Counted from the first letter of the stretch, positions 10,261 to 19,208 are shown. The stretch: DNA of 47,278 nt from Streptomyces bambusae (GCF_020532645.1 NZ_JAJAUZ010000055.1:1-47278); one strand, 5' to 3'. The notes: generated by a model from the sequence alone, not told the origin. Numbers and translations are program-made.

Positions 10261-11159
10261 GCAGCACCGTGGCATTCATCGGGCTGGGCCACATGGGCCG
10301 GCCCATGGCGGTCAACCTCGTCAAGGCCGGACACCGCGTCCTCGGCTTCGACCTCGTCCCCGGCCTGCTGGCCGCCGCCGGCACCGGTGGCGTCGAGCCC
10401 GCCGCCTCCGCCGCCGAAGCAGCGGCGGAAGCCGACGTGGTCATCACCATGCTGCCGGCCGGCCGCCACGTACTGGCCCTCTACCGAGAGCAGGGCCTGC
10501 TGGCCGCGGCCCGGCCAGGCACCCTGTTCATCGACTGCTCCACCATCGACGTGGCCGACGCCCGTACCGCGCACGAGGCGGCGGCCGCCGCCGGTCACCG
10601 GGCGCTCGACGCGCCGGTGTCCGGCGGGGTCGTGGGAGCCGAGGCGGCCACGCTCACCTTCATGGCCGGTGGCGGAACCGAAGAGTTCGCAGCCGCCGAG
10701 CCGCTGCTCGACGCCATGGGGAAGAAGGCCGTGCACTGCGGCGCCGCAGGCGCCGGACAGGCCGCGAAGATCTGCAACAACATGATCCTCGCCATCTCCA
10801 TGATCGGCGTCAGCGAGGCCTTCGTCCTCGCCGAGAGCCTCGGCCTCGAGCACCAGGCCCTCTACGACGTCGCCTCGACGGCGTCTGGCCAGTGCTGGGC
10901 CCTCACCACCAACTGCCCGGTCCCCGGCCCCGTCCCGACCAGCCCCGCCAACCGCGACTACCGGCCCGGCTTCGCCGCTCCCCTCATGGCGAAGGACCTG
11001 GGCCTCGCCGCCAGGGCGCTGCGCGCCGGCGGAGTCGACGCACCACTGGGCCTCAAGGCCGCCGAGCTGTATGCCGCATTCGCCGAGGGCGAGGGCGCCG
11101 ACCTGGACTTCTCGGCCATCGTCCGCACCCTCCGACCTCAGAACGGAGCCACACCGTGA
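10257..11159 (+). CDS. mmsB: 3-Hydroxyisobutyrate dehydrogenase
   Basis: This 300-residue beta-hydroxyacid dehydrogenase carries the NAD-binding GLGHMGRPMAVNLVKAG (9-25), the substrate motif DAPVSGGVVGAEAATLTFMA (118-137) and the catalytic Lys171 in GAGQAAKICNNM. It oxidises 3-hydroxyisobutyrate to methylmalonate semialdehyde, the substrate of MmsA from the first gene of the operon. The GTG start is embedded in the previous stop (GTGA) and its own stop overlaps the next GTG. Length and motif order are normal, and the context supports hydroxyisobutyrate over tartronate semialdehyde specificity. Confidence 0.95.
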   Translation: MSSTVAFIGLGHMGRPMAVNLVKAGHRVLGFDLVPGLLAAAGTGGVEPAASAAEAAAEADVVITMLPAGRHVLALYREQGLLAAARPGTLFIDCSTIDVADARTAHEAAAAAGHRALDAPVSGGVVGAEAATLTFMAGGGTEEFAAAEPLLDAMGKKAVHCGAAGAGQAAKICNNMILAISMIGVSEAFVLAESLGLEHQALYDVASTASGQCWALTTNCPVPGPVPTSPANRDYRPGFAAPLMAKDLGLAARALRAGGVDAPLGLKAAELYAAFAEGEGADLDFSAIVRTLRPQNGATP

Positions 11160-11932
11160 CCGCCTACGAGACCATCCTCCTCGAACGCAAGGGACGCGTG
11201 GCCGTCCTCACCCTCAACCGCCCCGAGGCGCTCAACGCGCTCAACCTCCAGGTGATGACGGAGGTCGTGGCCGCCACGGAGGCCGCGGACCGGGACCCGG
11301 AGGTCGGCTGCATCGTCCTCACCGGCTCGGCGAAGGCCTTCGCCGCCGGCGCCGACATCAAGGAGATGCGCCCGCAGTCCTACATGGACATGTACCTCAC
11401 CGACTGGTTCACCGCCTGGGACCGCCTCGGCCAGGTCCGCACCCCCACGCTCGCCGCGGTCTCCGGATACGCACTCGGCGGCGGCTGCGAACTGGCCATG
11501 CTCTGCGACATCCTCCTGGCCTCCGACACCGCGAAGTTCGGCCAGCCCGAGATCAAGCTGGGCGTCATCCCCGGTATCGGCGGCTCCCAGCGCCTGACCC
11601 GGGCCGTCGGCAAGGCCAAGGCCATGGAGCTGTGCCTGACCGGGCGCACCATGGACGCCGCCGAGGCCGAGCGGGCCGGGCTGGTCTCCCGGATCGTCCC
11701 CGCCGACGAACTGCTCGCCGAGGCCCTCGCGGTGGCCACGACCGTCGCGGAGATGTCCAAGCCGGTCGCGATGATGGCGAAGGAGTCCGTGAACCGCGCC
11801 TTCGAGACCACCCTGGCCGAAGGCGTCCGCTTCGAACGCCGCCTCTTCCACGCGGTGTTCGCCACCGCCGACCAGAAGGAGGGCATGTCCGCGTTCGTGG
11901 ACAAGCGCCCGCCGCACTTCACCCACGGCTGA
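11156..11932 (+). CDS. Enoyl-CoA hydratase, probable methacrylyl-CoA hydratase
   Basis: This is a 258-residue crotonase of standard length. Oxyanion-hole segments AFAAGADIKEM (61-71) and ALGGGCELAMLCDI (106-119) are present. Both hydratase glutamates are conserved (Glu112 in GGGCELAM, Glu132 in QPEIKLGVIPG), so it should be a true water-adding enzyme. In this operon the expected substrate is methacrylyl-CoA, giving 3-hydroxyisobutyryl-CoA between the dehydrogenase and the hydrolase. The C-terminal EGMSAFVDKRPPHF is also typical. It is the last gene of the operon, with a strong stem-loop 23 bases after its stop. Confidence 0.93.
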   Translation: MTAYETILLERKGRVAVLTLNRPEALNALNLQVMTEVVAATEAADRDPEVGCIVLTGSAKAFAAGADIKEMRPQSYMDMYLTDWFTAWDRLGQVRTPTLAAVSGYALGGGCELAMLCDILLASDTAKFGQPEIKLGVIPGIGGSQRLTRAVGKAKAMELCLTGRTMDAAEAERAGLVSRIVPADELLAEALAVATTVAEMSKPVAMMAKESVNRAFETTLAEGVRFERRLFHAVFATADQKEGMSAFVDKRPPHFTHG

Positions 11933-11954
11933 GGCTGATCCACGTAACGGCAGG

Positions 11955-11990
11955 AGCCCTGCCGCCCCGGGCATCCGGGGCGGCAGGGCT
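11955..11990. terminator. 16-bp perfect stem-loop between the valine operon and metE
   Basis: The arms 11955-11970 and 11975-11990 are exactly complementary, separated by a GCAT tetraloop and followed by CTCTCT. The element lies between two converging transcription units and can serve both. Confidence 0.9.
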
Positions 11991-12003
11991 CTCTCTGTGG
12001 AGG

Positions 12004-14325
12004 TCAGGCGTGGTCGCCGGTGAGGCCCGCGCGGACCTCCCTGGCGGCGGCCACCAGGTTCTCCAGGGAGGCCCGGGTCTCGGGCCAGCCGCGGGTCTTC
12101 AGCCCGCAGTCGGGGTTGACCCACAGTCGCTCGGCCGGGATGGCCTCCAGGCCGGTGCGCAGCAGGCCGGCCGCTTCTCCGGCGCTGGGGACGCGCGGGG
12201 AGTGGATGTCCCAGACGCCGGGGCCGGCTTCGCGCGGGTAGCCGTGGGCGGCGAGTTCGCGGGCGACCTGCATGTGGGAGCGGGCGGCTTCGAGGCTGAT
12301 GACGTCGGCGTCGAGGTCGTCGATGGCCTGGACGATGTCGCCGAACTCGGCGTAGCACATGTGGGTGTGGATCTGGGTGTCCGGCCGGACCCCGCTGGTG
12401 GTGAGGCGGAAGGACTCGGTGGCCCAGGCGAGGTAGTCGGCGTGGTCGGCGGCGCGCAGCGGGAGGGTCTCGCGCAGTGCGGGCTCGTCGACCTGGATCA
12501 CGGAGGTCCCGGCCGCCTCCAGGTCGTTCACCTCGTCCCGCAGGGCGAGGGCAACCTGTCGGGCGGTGTCGCCGAGGGGTTGGTCGTCGCGTACGAAGGA
12601 CCAGGCGAGCATGGTGACGGGGCCGGTGAGCATGCCCTTGACCGGCTTGGCGGTCAAGGACTGGGCGTACGAGGTCCAGCGGACGGTCATCGGCTCGGGC
12701 CGGGAGATGTCACCGGCCAGGACGGGCGGACGGACGTAGCGGGTGCCGTAGGACTGGACCCAGCCGTGCTGCGTGGCGAGGTAGCCGGTGAGCTGCTCGG
12801 CGAAGTACTGCACCATGTCGTTGCGTTCGGGTTCGCCGTGCACCAGGACGTCGAGGCCGGTCTTCTCCTGGAAGGAGATCACCTCATCGATCTCCGCCTT
12901 GATGCGTGCCTCGTAGCCGGCGGTGTCGATGCGTCCGGCCCGGAGGTCGGCGCGGGCCACGCGCAGCTCGTCGGTCTGCGGGAAGGAGCCGATCGTCGTG
13001 GTCGGCAGCATTGGCAAGCGCAGGTGGGCCCGCTGGGCGGCGGCGCGTTCGGGGTAGGGCTGCGAACGGCGGGCGTCGGCATCGGTGACGGCGGCCGTGC
13101 GGGCTCGTATGGCCGGGTCGTGGGTGATGGGGGATGCGGCCCGGGAGGCGAGGGCGGTGCGGTTGGCGGAGAGCTCGCCTGCGACCGCGGCGGTGCCGGC
13201 CGTCAGTCCCTTCGCGAGTGTGGCGATCTCGGCGGTCTTCTGCCGGGCGAAGGCCAGCCAGCGCACGATCTGCAGGTCGACGTCCTTCTCCGCCGCGGCG
13301 TCCAGCGGCACGTGCAGCAGGGAGCAGGAGGAGGACACGTCGACCCGGTCGGCCAGGCCGAGCAGGGTGCCCAGGGTCGAAAGGGACTTCTCCAGGTCGT
13401 TGACCCAGATGTTCCGGCCGTTGACGATCCCGGCGACGAGGCGCTTGCCGGGCAGGCCGCCGACTGCGGCGATGTCCACGAGGTTGGCGGCGCCGGCTTC
13501 GGTGAAGTCGATCGCCAGACCGTCGACCGGAGCCTTGGACAGGACCGGCAGGGCCTCGCCGAGCCGCCCGAAGTAGGAGGCGACCAGCAACTTGGGGCGG
13601 TCGGTGAGGGCACCGAGGTCGCGGTACGCCCTGGCGGCCGCGTTGAGTTCGCCCGGGGTGCGGTCCTGCACCAGGGCGGGCTCGTCCAGCTGTACCCAGA
13701 TTGCCCCGGCGGTACGCAGGGCGGCCAGGACTTCCGCGTACACGGGCAGGAGCCGGTCGAGCAGGGTCAGCGGCTGGAAGTCCGCCGGTACTCCGGGCGC
13801 GGGCTTGGCCAGCAGCAGGTAGGTGACCGGTCCGACGAGAACCGGTCGGGCGGTGTGGCCGAGGGCGAGGGCCTCGCGGAGCTCGGCGACCTGCTTGGCC
13901 GGGTCGGCGGTGAAGACGGTGTCGGGCCCGAGCTCGGGGACCAGGTAATGGTAGTTGGTGTCGAACCACTTGGTCATCTCCAGCGGGGGCACGTCCTGCG
14001 TCCCGCGCGCCATCGCGAAGTAGCCGTCGAGGGCGTCGGTGGCCACCGCGGCCCGATGGCGTGCGGGGATCGCGCCGACCATGACGGTGGTGTCCAGCAC
14101 GTGGTCGTAGAGCGAGAAGTCGCCGGTGGGCACTTCGGTGATGCCGGCGGCGGTGAGCTGCTGCCAGTTGGTGCGGCGCAGTTCGGCGGCGGTGGCGCGG
14201 AGGGCGTCGGCGTCGACGCGGCCCTTCCAGTAGCCCTCGATCGCCTTCTTCAGCTCCCGGTTGCCGCCCTGGCGGGGGTAGCCGTGGACAGTGGCGCCTG
14301 CGGCGGGGGTGGACTTGGTGGTCAC
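12004..14325 (-). CDS. metE: Cobalamin-independent methionine synthase
   Basis: MetE transfers a methyl group from methyl-tetrahydropteroyl-triglutamate to homocysteine without B12. The 773 residues match the family. The N-terminal domain opens with the diagnostic GYPRQGGNRELKKAIEGYW. The C-terminal catalytic domain has TTTIGSFPQT, VHGEPERNDMVQYF, IQVDEPALRE, the zinc-ligand motif THMCYAEF, and the second zinc Cys in WVNPDCGLKTRGW. The start is GTG 14325, set by GAAGGAGA at 14331-14338; longer in-frame starts run into the leader. The 5' leader contains a cobalamin riboswitch, the expected control: B12 shuts metE off so the B12-dependent enzyme can take over. Confidence 0.97.
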   Translation of the reverse strand: MTTKSTPAAGATVHGYPRQGGNRELKKAIEGYWKGRVDADALRATAAELRRTNWQQLTAAGITEVPTGDFSLYDHVLDTTVMVGAIPARHRAAVATDALDGYFAMARGTQDVPPLEMTKWFDTNYHYLVPELGPDTVFTADPAKQVAELREALALGHTARPVLVGPVTYLLLAKPAPGVPADFQPLTLLDRLLPVYAEVLAALRTAGAIWVQLDEPALVQDRTPGELNAAARAYRDLGALTDRPKLLVASYFGRLGEALPVLSKAPVDGLAIDFTEAGAANLVDIAAVGGLPGKRLVAGIVNGRNIWVNDLEKSLSTLGTLLGLADRVDVSSSCSLLHVPLDAAAEKDVDLQIVRWLAFARQKTAEIATLAKGLTAGTAAVAGELSANRTALASRAASPITHDPAIRARTAAVTDADARRSQPYPERAAAQRAHLRLPMLPTTTIGSFPQTDELRVARADLRAGRIDTAGYEARIKAEIDEVISFQEKTGLDVLVHGEPERNDMVQYFAEQLTGYLATQHGWVQSYGTRYVRPPVLAGDISRPEPMTVRWTSYAQSLTAKPVKGMLTGPVTMLAWSFVRDDQPLGDTARQVALALRDEVNDLEAAGTSVIQVDEPALRETLPLRAADHADYLAWATESFRLTTSGVRPDTQIHTHMCYAEFGDIVQAIDDLDADVISLEAARSHMQVARELAAHGYPREAGPGVWDIHSPRVPSAGEAAGLLRTGLEAIPAERLWVNPDCGLKTRGWPETRASLENLVAAAREVRAGLTGDHA

Positions 14326-14504
14326 GGATGTCTCCTTCGCGAGATGAATCCCTGAGGTCCCGGTGGGATCCGAAGGCGCGAAGGGGTACCGGAAACGGAC
14401 GGTCCCGACCTCGCGCGCTTGCGCGGCCGACCGTCTCGTTGTGTACGCCGACCCGCCCACGAGGTCACCGGGACATCCGCGCACGGCATCGGCCGGGCGC
14501 GGGC

Positions 14505-14718
14505 AACGGGCAGGTCTTCGGACTCGCGGGCACGCCTGCCGGTCTCCCGGCGGGCACCTACTGGCCGTCGCTTCCCAGGACCGTTGTCCGGTCCCAGTGC
14601 GTATGACGGCGGTCGTTCCCGCTCACCGCTGCGGGGCAGTCCCGGATTCCCACCGGGTTCCCTCTTACGACGCCTCCCGCCTGGCGGACGGGGCGAACCA
14701 GCTGCACCGGCCAGCCTA
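14505..14718 (-). promoter_or_regulatory. Cobalamin (B12) riboswitch in the metE leader
   Basis: Read on the minus strand, the leader has GGCCGGTGCAG (from 14718), GGGAACCCGGTGGGAATCCG, the ACTGCCCCGCAGCGGTGA block, and the B12 box variant GAGTCCGAAGACCTGCC (14525 down to 14509). About 180 bases separate the box from the metE start, room for an expression platform. The metE ribosome binding site has a nearby TCTC that could pair with its GAGA. The opposite strand of this region only carries spurious ORFs. Confidence 0.9.
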
Positions 14719-14789
14719 GGCAGAGCGACCGCCGAGCGACGACCACCGTCCAGCATGCGGACGCACGAGCGATACCGGCCGGGTACTCC

Positions 14790-14820
14790 TTGACCTCAAG
14801 TGTGCTTGAGATTCCAGGGT
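14790..14820 (+). promoter_or_regulatory. SoxR-type (MerR-family) promoter/operator
   Basis: TTGACC (14790-14795) is followed after 19 bp by CAGGGT (14815-14820), the over-long spacing typical of MerR-family promoters. The spacer has the perfect inverted repeat CTCAAG-TGTG-CTTGAG (14795-14810), very close to streptomycete SoxR boxes. It points at the decayed NmrA-like gene immediately downstream. SoxR assignment is by motif similarity only; no soxR gene is in the window. Confidence 0.65.
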
Positions 14821-14840
14821 GTTGACTACTTGATCATCTG

Positions 14841-15445
14841 ATGACGGCAAGACACGCCATGATCCTCGTGACCGGAGCCACCGGAAACATCGGCAGCGCC
14901 CCGTCCAGACCCACCCGCACCTCGGCCCCGCCGGCGAGAACCAGGCGGTGGAGGAGCTGCTCAAGGCCAGTGGCATGGCCTGGACGATCCTGCGCCCGAC
15001 GCAGTTCGCCTCGAACACCCTGATGTGGGCGGCCTCCGTCCGCGGCCACGAGACCGTCCGCGCGCCGTACGCGGAGACCGCGCTCCCGACCATCCACCCT
15101 GCGGACATCGCGGCGGTGGCACGGGTGGCGCTGACCGAGCCCGGCCACCACGGGTGCACGTATGCCTTGACCGGTCCGGAGCCGGTGACTCCCCGGCAGC
15201 AGGCCGAGGCCATCGGGGCGGCACTGGGCCGGGAGGTCCCCTTCGCCGAGATCAGCCGTTGGCAGGCCCGTGCACAGATGGCCGCGGTCTTCGGCGCCGA
15301 GGCCGCGGACGCGGTGCTCGACCTCACGGGCGGAGACGTGAACGACGAGCTGCTGGCGGTGCGTGACACCGTTGCGCAGATCACCGGAACGCCCGCCCGC
15401 CCGTTCCGCCAGTGGGCTGCGGAGAACGCCGACGCCTTCCGTTGA
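14841..15445 (+). pseudogene. NmrA-like NAD(P)H-binding reductase, internally deleted and frameshifted
   Basis: The 5' end still encodes the nucleotide-binding start MILVTGATGNIGS, but the frame then collapses. A different frame picks up QAVEELLKASGMAWTILRP at about 14945 and continues to 15445 with family features: PTQFASNTLMW, TIHPADIAAVARVALTEP and YALTGPEPVTPRQQAEAIG. Compared with ~280-residue relatives, roughly 90-100 residues of the Rossmann fold are missing between the two parts. The carboxy half alone could be translated from the GTG/ATG near 14948 (165 residues) but lacks the cofactor site. An intact SoxR-like promoter remains upstream, so the loss may be recent. Confidence 0.75.
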
Positions 15446-16071
15446 GCGACGTGCTGTTCGTCGTTCCGGTACGCCCCGGCCTACCCGGACGAGGCCCGCC
15501 GGCTCGTCGGCGTCGCCGAGAGCCTGCGGCAGTCGGATCCGGTGCTGGCCATGCGGCTGAAACTGGCGGCCTGGACCGTCGCCGACCTGCCCGAGACCCG
15601 GGCAGCCCTGCTGACGGCCGCGAACCGGCCCGAACGGGACGTGTTCCACGACCCGGACCGGGGCCGCAGCATCCTGCGCCACCTCGGCGAGGACGGCCGT
15701 ACGCCGCTCAGCATCGGCTCCGGCAGCGTCATCGAATGGACCTCGACACCCGCCGCCCGCGCCGCACGATGCCCGGCCTGCGGGAGGTCCTGGGCCGTGC
15801 CGCCCCGCCGCGGGCGGTCTCGCCCTGGCTTCCGGTCCTGGACGTCCTTCGCCGGTACGACCCGGTCGCACTCCGGTACAGCCCGGACGGCACCCGCCTC
15901 GTGGTGGCGGGCCGGCACACCGGGGTGAGGTCGTACGAGATCGGTTTGCGGGCGGTGGTCACCGCCGTGTGCGGCCGGGCGGGCGGCGCGCTGCCCCGTT
16001 CCCGCTGGCAGGGACTGGTCGACCGCGTCCCGTTCACCGAGGGCTGCCCGGTCCGGCCCGCGTCCGGGTGA
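15446..16071 (+). pseudogene. Tail of an XRE/nSTAND-WD40 regulatory protein, frameshifted
   Basis: The first part reads DPVLAMRLKLAAWTVADLPE, then RPERDVFHDPD and RHLGEDGRTPLSIGSGSVIE. This is the stretch that links the AAA/NACHT-like core to the WD40 propeller in large streptomycete nSTAND proteins. After a frame change near 15735 comes YSPDGTRLVVAGRHTGVRSY (one WD blade) and a terminal VTAVCGRAGGALPRSRWQGL, the usual Cys-containing end of these proteins. Almost all of the ~1200-residue parent, including HTH, ATPase and most blades, is gone. The rest of 16072-16304 is non-coding. Confidence 0.7.
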
Positions 16072-16304
16072 CATCGTCTGGGGCCGGGCCGTGGTCCTGG
16101 CCCGGTCCCACCGCGCAAGCACCGGTGGATCGTCACCCTTCGACGAAGGATTCCATCGCCACGCAGGACACCGGTGTCAGGGGCCGTCGTCTGCGCTCGG
16201 GAAGAAGGCCGGGCGTACCTGGGCTAGCGTGGAGAGAGGCGCACCGCCACGTACACCCGCAGACGTCCCCGTCGGGCGGTGTGCCCGATCGGCAGGTGAG
16301 GGCC

Positions 16305-17552
16305 ATGACCAGCACGGCCGGCGCGTCGGCGTCCGCTGCCGAAGCACATCGCCACGACGTGATCGTCGTCGGAGCACGGTGCGCCGGGGCTCCCACCGCC
16401 ATGCTCCTGTCCCGCCTCGGTCACCGTGTCCTCCTCGTCGACCGGGCGACGTTCCCGAGCGACACGATCTCCACCCACCTGATCCATCCGCCCGGTCTGG
16501 CCGCGCTGGAGCGCTGGGGACTCCTGGACCGGGTGGTCGCGACCGGCTGCCCCGCCATCCACACCTACGCCTTCGACCTGGGCCCCTTCGTGATCGCCGG
16601 CTCTCCTGCCGGTGAGGGCTTCGACGTCTCCTACGCCCCGCGCCGCACGGTCCTGGACAAGATCCTGGTCGACGCCGCCGCGGAATCGGGCGCCGAGGTG
16701 CGCGAGGGGTTCACCGTCGAGGAGATCCTGTTCGACGGCGGGACGGTCACCGGCATCAAGGGGCACGGCAAGGACGGCACGACGGCCACCGAGCACGCCC
16801 GGATCGTCGTCGGCGCGGACGGAGTCCACTCGTCCGTTGCGAGGGCGACCAACGCAGCGGCCTACGCGGAGAAGCCGAAGATCAACGCCTACTACTACGC
16901 CTACTGGGCCGGCCTGCCGATGGACGGGACGTTCGAGGCGTACGACCGCGAGGACCGCGCCTTCGCCGCATGGCCGACCAACGACGACGAGACGCTGGTC
17001 ATCTGCGCCTGGCCCATGCGCGACTTCGAGGCCAACCGCGGCGATGTCGAAGGCAACTACCACGCCGTTCTGGCCCGCGCGCCGGCCTTCGCCGAGCGGG
17101 TCTCGAAGGCCACTCGGACCGGGCGGCTCGTCGGCATGGCCATCCCCAACTACTTCCGCAAGCCCTACGGCCCCGGCTGGATCCTCGTCGGAGACGCCGG
17201 ATACCTCAGGGACCCCATCACCGCGCAGGGCATCCAGGACGCCTTCCGCGACGCGGAGCGGTGCACCCGGGCACTCGACGACGCACTCGCCGGCCGCCGG
17301 CCCTTCGACGAAGCGATGCGGTCCTGCCAGGAGACCAGGGACTCCGAAGTCACGAGCATGTACGAGTTCACGGCCGACTTCGCCACACTGGAGCCGCCGC
17401 CCCCCGAGATGCAGGAACTCCTCCTCGCCGTTTCCCGCAGCCGCTCGGCACAGGACGAGTTCGCCCGGGTGACGGCCGGCGTGACACGGCCGGAGGAGTT
17501 CTTCGGACACATGCAGGAACGCATGGAACAGCAGACACCGGACGCCGGCTGA
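16305..17552 (+). CDS. FAD-dependent oxidoreductase (PHBH/geranylgeranyl-reductase-like)
   Basis: This is a 415-residue flavoprotein. It has the N-terminal dinucleotide motif VIVVGARCAGAPTAMLLSR (19-37), a DG-type motif IVVGADGVHSSVARA, and the late FAD-ribityl motif ILVGDAGYLRDPITAQGIQD (~290). These define the FAD_binding_3 fold. Such enzymes hydroxylate aromatics or reduce prenyl chains, but the substrate here cannot be deduced. The ATG is preceded by GGTGAGG. It has no operon partner: upstream is a pseudogene and downstream a convergent gene 16 bases away. Length and motifs are complete, so it should be active. Confidence 0.88.
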   Translation: MTSTAGASASAAEAHRHDVIVVGARCAGAPTAMLLSRLGHRVLLVDRATFPSDTISTHLIHPPGLAALERWGLLDRVVATGCPAIHTYAFDLGPFVIAGSPAGEGFDVSYAPRRTVLDKILVDAAAESGAEVREGFTVEEILFDGGTVTGIKGHGKDGTTATEHARIVVGADGVHSSVARATNAAAYAEKPKINAYYYAYWAGLPMDGTFEAYDREDRAFAAWPTNDDETLVICAWPMRDFEANRGDVEGNYHAVLARAPAFAERVSKATRTGRLVGMAIPNYFRKPYGPGWILVGDAGYLRDPITAQGIQDAFRDAERCTRALDDALAGRRPFDEAMRSCQETRDSEVTSMYEFTADFATLEPPPPEMQELLLAVSRSRSAQDEFARVTAGVTRPEEFFGHMQERMEQQTPDAG

Positions 17553-17568
17553 CGGTGGAGTGCCCGGG

Positions 17569-18798
17569 TCAGGGGACGGCGAGGGTCTGGGGGTCGCCGT
17601 TGTAGGTGGACGGGTCCGCCGGGACGATCCCTGCGCCGACCGGGGCCGCCACGCCTCCCACGTACATGGCCCGGTAGCGCTGGTACGGGCGACCTTCCTC
17701 GCCACGCGCGTGCGCGGAAAGCCGGAACGGCTTTCCGTCGTCGCTGATCTCCTGTTTCACCGGCTCACGGCCCGGGACGACGACGGTGAAACGGAAGGTG
17801 AATCCACACGATCGGTCGTTGGCGCCGACGGCAGCCGCCACCGTCTCGCTCTCCCCCTTCTTCAGAGTGATGCTCTTCCGCGCGAAGTAGGGTTCGTTGT
17901 CTTCGTCGGTGGGCTCGGGAAGCCGATCGTCCAGATCGAAGAACAAGAATTTCACCTTCGACTCGCCGGCATTGGTGCCGCCATTCAGAAAGAACGTGCC
18001 AGTGAGCGGAGGGGCGCACTTCTCCTTGATCAAATCAATGTTCGTGATGCGGAGTTGCTCATCGCTCTGCCCGCTGACGGTAAGCAAGATGATTCTGAAG
18101 CCGACCGGCACTCCCGCGTTCCGCCGGAACCAGTCGTCGAATTTCACGCCCTGCCCGTAGTCGCCGTTCTCCAGCTTCTCCACTTGAGAGCTCGACAACT
18201 TCATGACGGACGGGAACACGTAATCGTGATTGCTCAATCCGAGAAAGGACACGTCGTCCACGGACAGGGGCGGCTTCTGGTCCGGTTCCCGGAATACGTA
18301 CGCCGAACCGACCCCGAGCAGCAGCACCGTGAATGCCGCTCCCACGGCGTACGGGACACGACCGCGCCGCTTCGCCGAAGTCGCCGCGCCCGGGGTTTCG
18401 CCCGAAAGCCGGTACTGCGGCCGCGGCCGACCGCCGCAGACGGTGTAGCCGACCGCCCAGCGCGTCACCAAGGCTTCGCGCATGTCCTCGCCCAGGCCGT
18501 GGTGCTTGCAGTACGCCACGACCAGGAGTTCCACGTACTTCCAGTCGGGCAGCCGCGCTGCCTTGTGTCCCTTCGTCGTCAGGGCGTTGAGCCACGTGCC
18601 CTTGGACGGGCCGCTCTTCATGTCCTCGAAGCCGGGAACCGTCTCGCCTCCAACGATCCCGTTGGAGATGGACACCAGCCGGTCGTACGAGATGCCGTCG
18701 TCCCGCAGGCCGTTCAGAGCCGCGCGGAACGCCGTCGGCGTCCGCTCTTCGGCCGCGGCGTCCAGGAGTTCCTGCCACGTCGGTGTCTCCTCAGCCAT
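17569..18798 (-). CDS. Single-pass membrane protein with helical N-terminus and exported domain
   Basis: This is a 409-residue protein. Residues 1-~110 form a soluble helical domain (TWQELLDAAAEERTPTAFRA, WKYVELLVVAYCKHHGLG) of the kind often found in streptomycete XRE-like or helix-rich sensor N-termini. Lys/Arg-rich AKRRGR precedes one membrane helix (VPYAVGAAFTVLLLGVGSAYVF, ~144-165, shown in two halves by hydropathy). The ~240-residue C-terminal part lies outside the cell and is beta-rich, with Cys residues near CAPPL and DRSCGF that may form a disulfide. Codon choice around 17.9-18.2 kb includes more A/T-ending codons than neighbours. The start is ATG 18798 with GGGG upstream. Function unknown. 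Confidence 0.75.
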   Translation of the reverse strand: MAEETPTWQELLDAAAEERTPTAFRAALNGLRDDGISYDRLVSISNGIVGGETVPGFEDMKSGPSKGTWLNALTTKGHKAARLPDWKYVELLVVAYCKHHGLGEDMREALVTRWAVGYTVCGGRPRPQYRLSGETPGAATSAKRRGRVPYAVGAAFTVLLLGVGSAYVFREPDQKPPLSVDDVSFLGLSNHDYVFPSVMKLSSSQVEKLENGDYGQGVKFDDWFRRNAGVPVGFRIILLTVSGQSDEQLRITNIDLIKEKCAPPLTGTFFLNGGTNAGESKVKFLFFDLDDRLPEPTDEDNEPYFARKSITLKKGESETVAAAVGANDRSCGFTFRFTVVVPGREPVKQEISDDGKPFRLSAHARGEEGRPYQRYRAMYVGGVAAPVGAGIVPADPSTYNGDPQTLAVP

Positions 18799-19007
18799 GT
18801 GCACCCCTGTCTGTCGCTGTAGCCACCGAGGACCGCCGACCCGCAGGTGGCACTCGCGCACATCCGGTGCAGTTGCGGTCACCTCGGCCCGCCTGCCTGC
18901 ACGAACGCGGGTGTCCTCAATTGGCATGATCTTGTACTGGAGGTGTCCGGGCGCCCTGTCCCACGGTGTGGAGCACTCCGCACCACCACCACGAAGGACG
19001 GACTCCC

Positions 19008-19208
19008 ATGCCTACGCCGAGCCCCGCTGTCCGGGTCATGACCCTCGCCGTCTCCGCACTGAGCGCCCTCGTCGCCGCCCTGGTCACCTTCATCGTCCTG
19101 CCGCACCTCGGCGCGAACATCTTGACCACGACGCTGAGTTCCTGCGGTGCTTTTGTGACCGTCAGCGCCGGCACGCTGCACGTGCTTCGGGAGTTCAACC
19201 TCTTCTGA
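19008..19208 (+). CDS. Small two-helix membrane protein
   Basis: This 66-residue protein has two hydrophobic stretches: VMTLAVSALSALVAALVTFI (about 10-29) and a weaker LTTTLSSCGAFVTVSAGTL. It probably forms a membrane hairpin. GAAGGA at 18993-18998 supports the ATG at 19008. It is divergent from the membrane protein gene starting at 18798 and convergent with a lipoprotein gene whose stop is 12 bases away. No family recognised. Confidence 0.65.
   Translation: MPTPSPAVRVMTLAVSALSALVAALVTFIVLPHLGANILTTTLSSCGAFVTVSAGTLHVLREFNLF

Noticed and set aside
11071..14355. 1094-codon plus-strand ORF opposite metE
   Set aside because: It is the antisense of metE, and its translation is Gly/Asp/Val-rich without domains; metE on the minus strand has all catalytic motifs.
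14328..14793. Several plus-strand ORFs of 60-120 codons upstream of the NmrA-like remnant
   Set aside because: They lie opposite the metE leader and its cobalamin riboswitch and show no protein-like composition.
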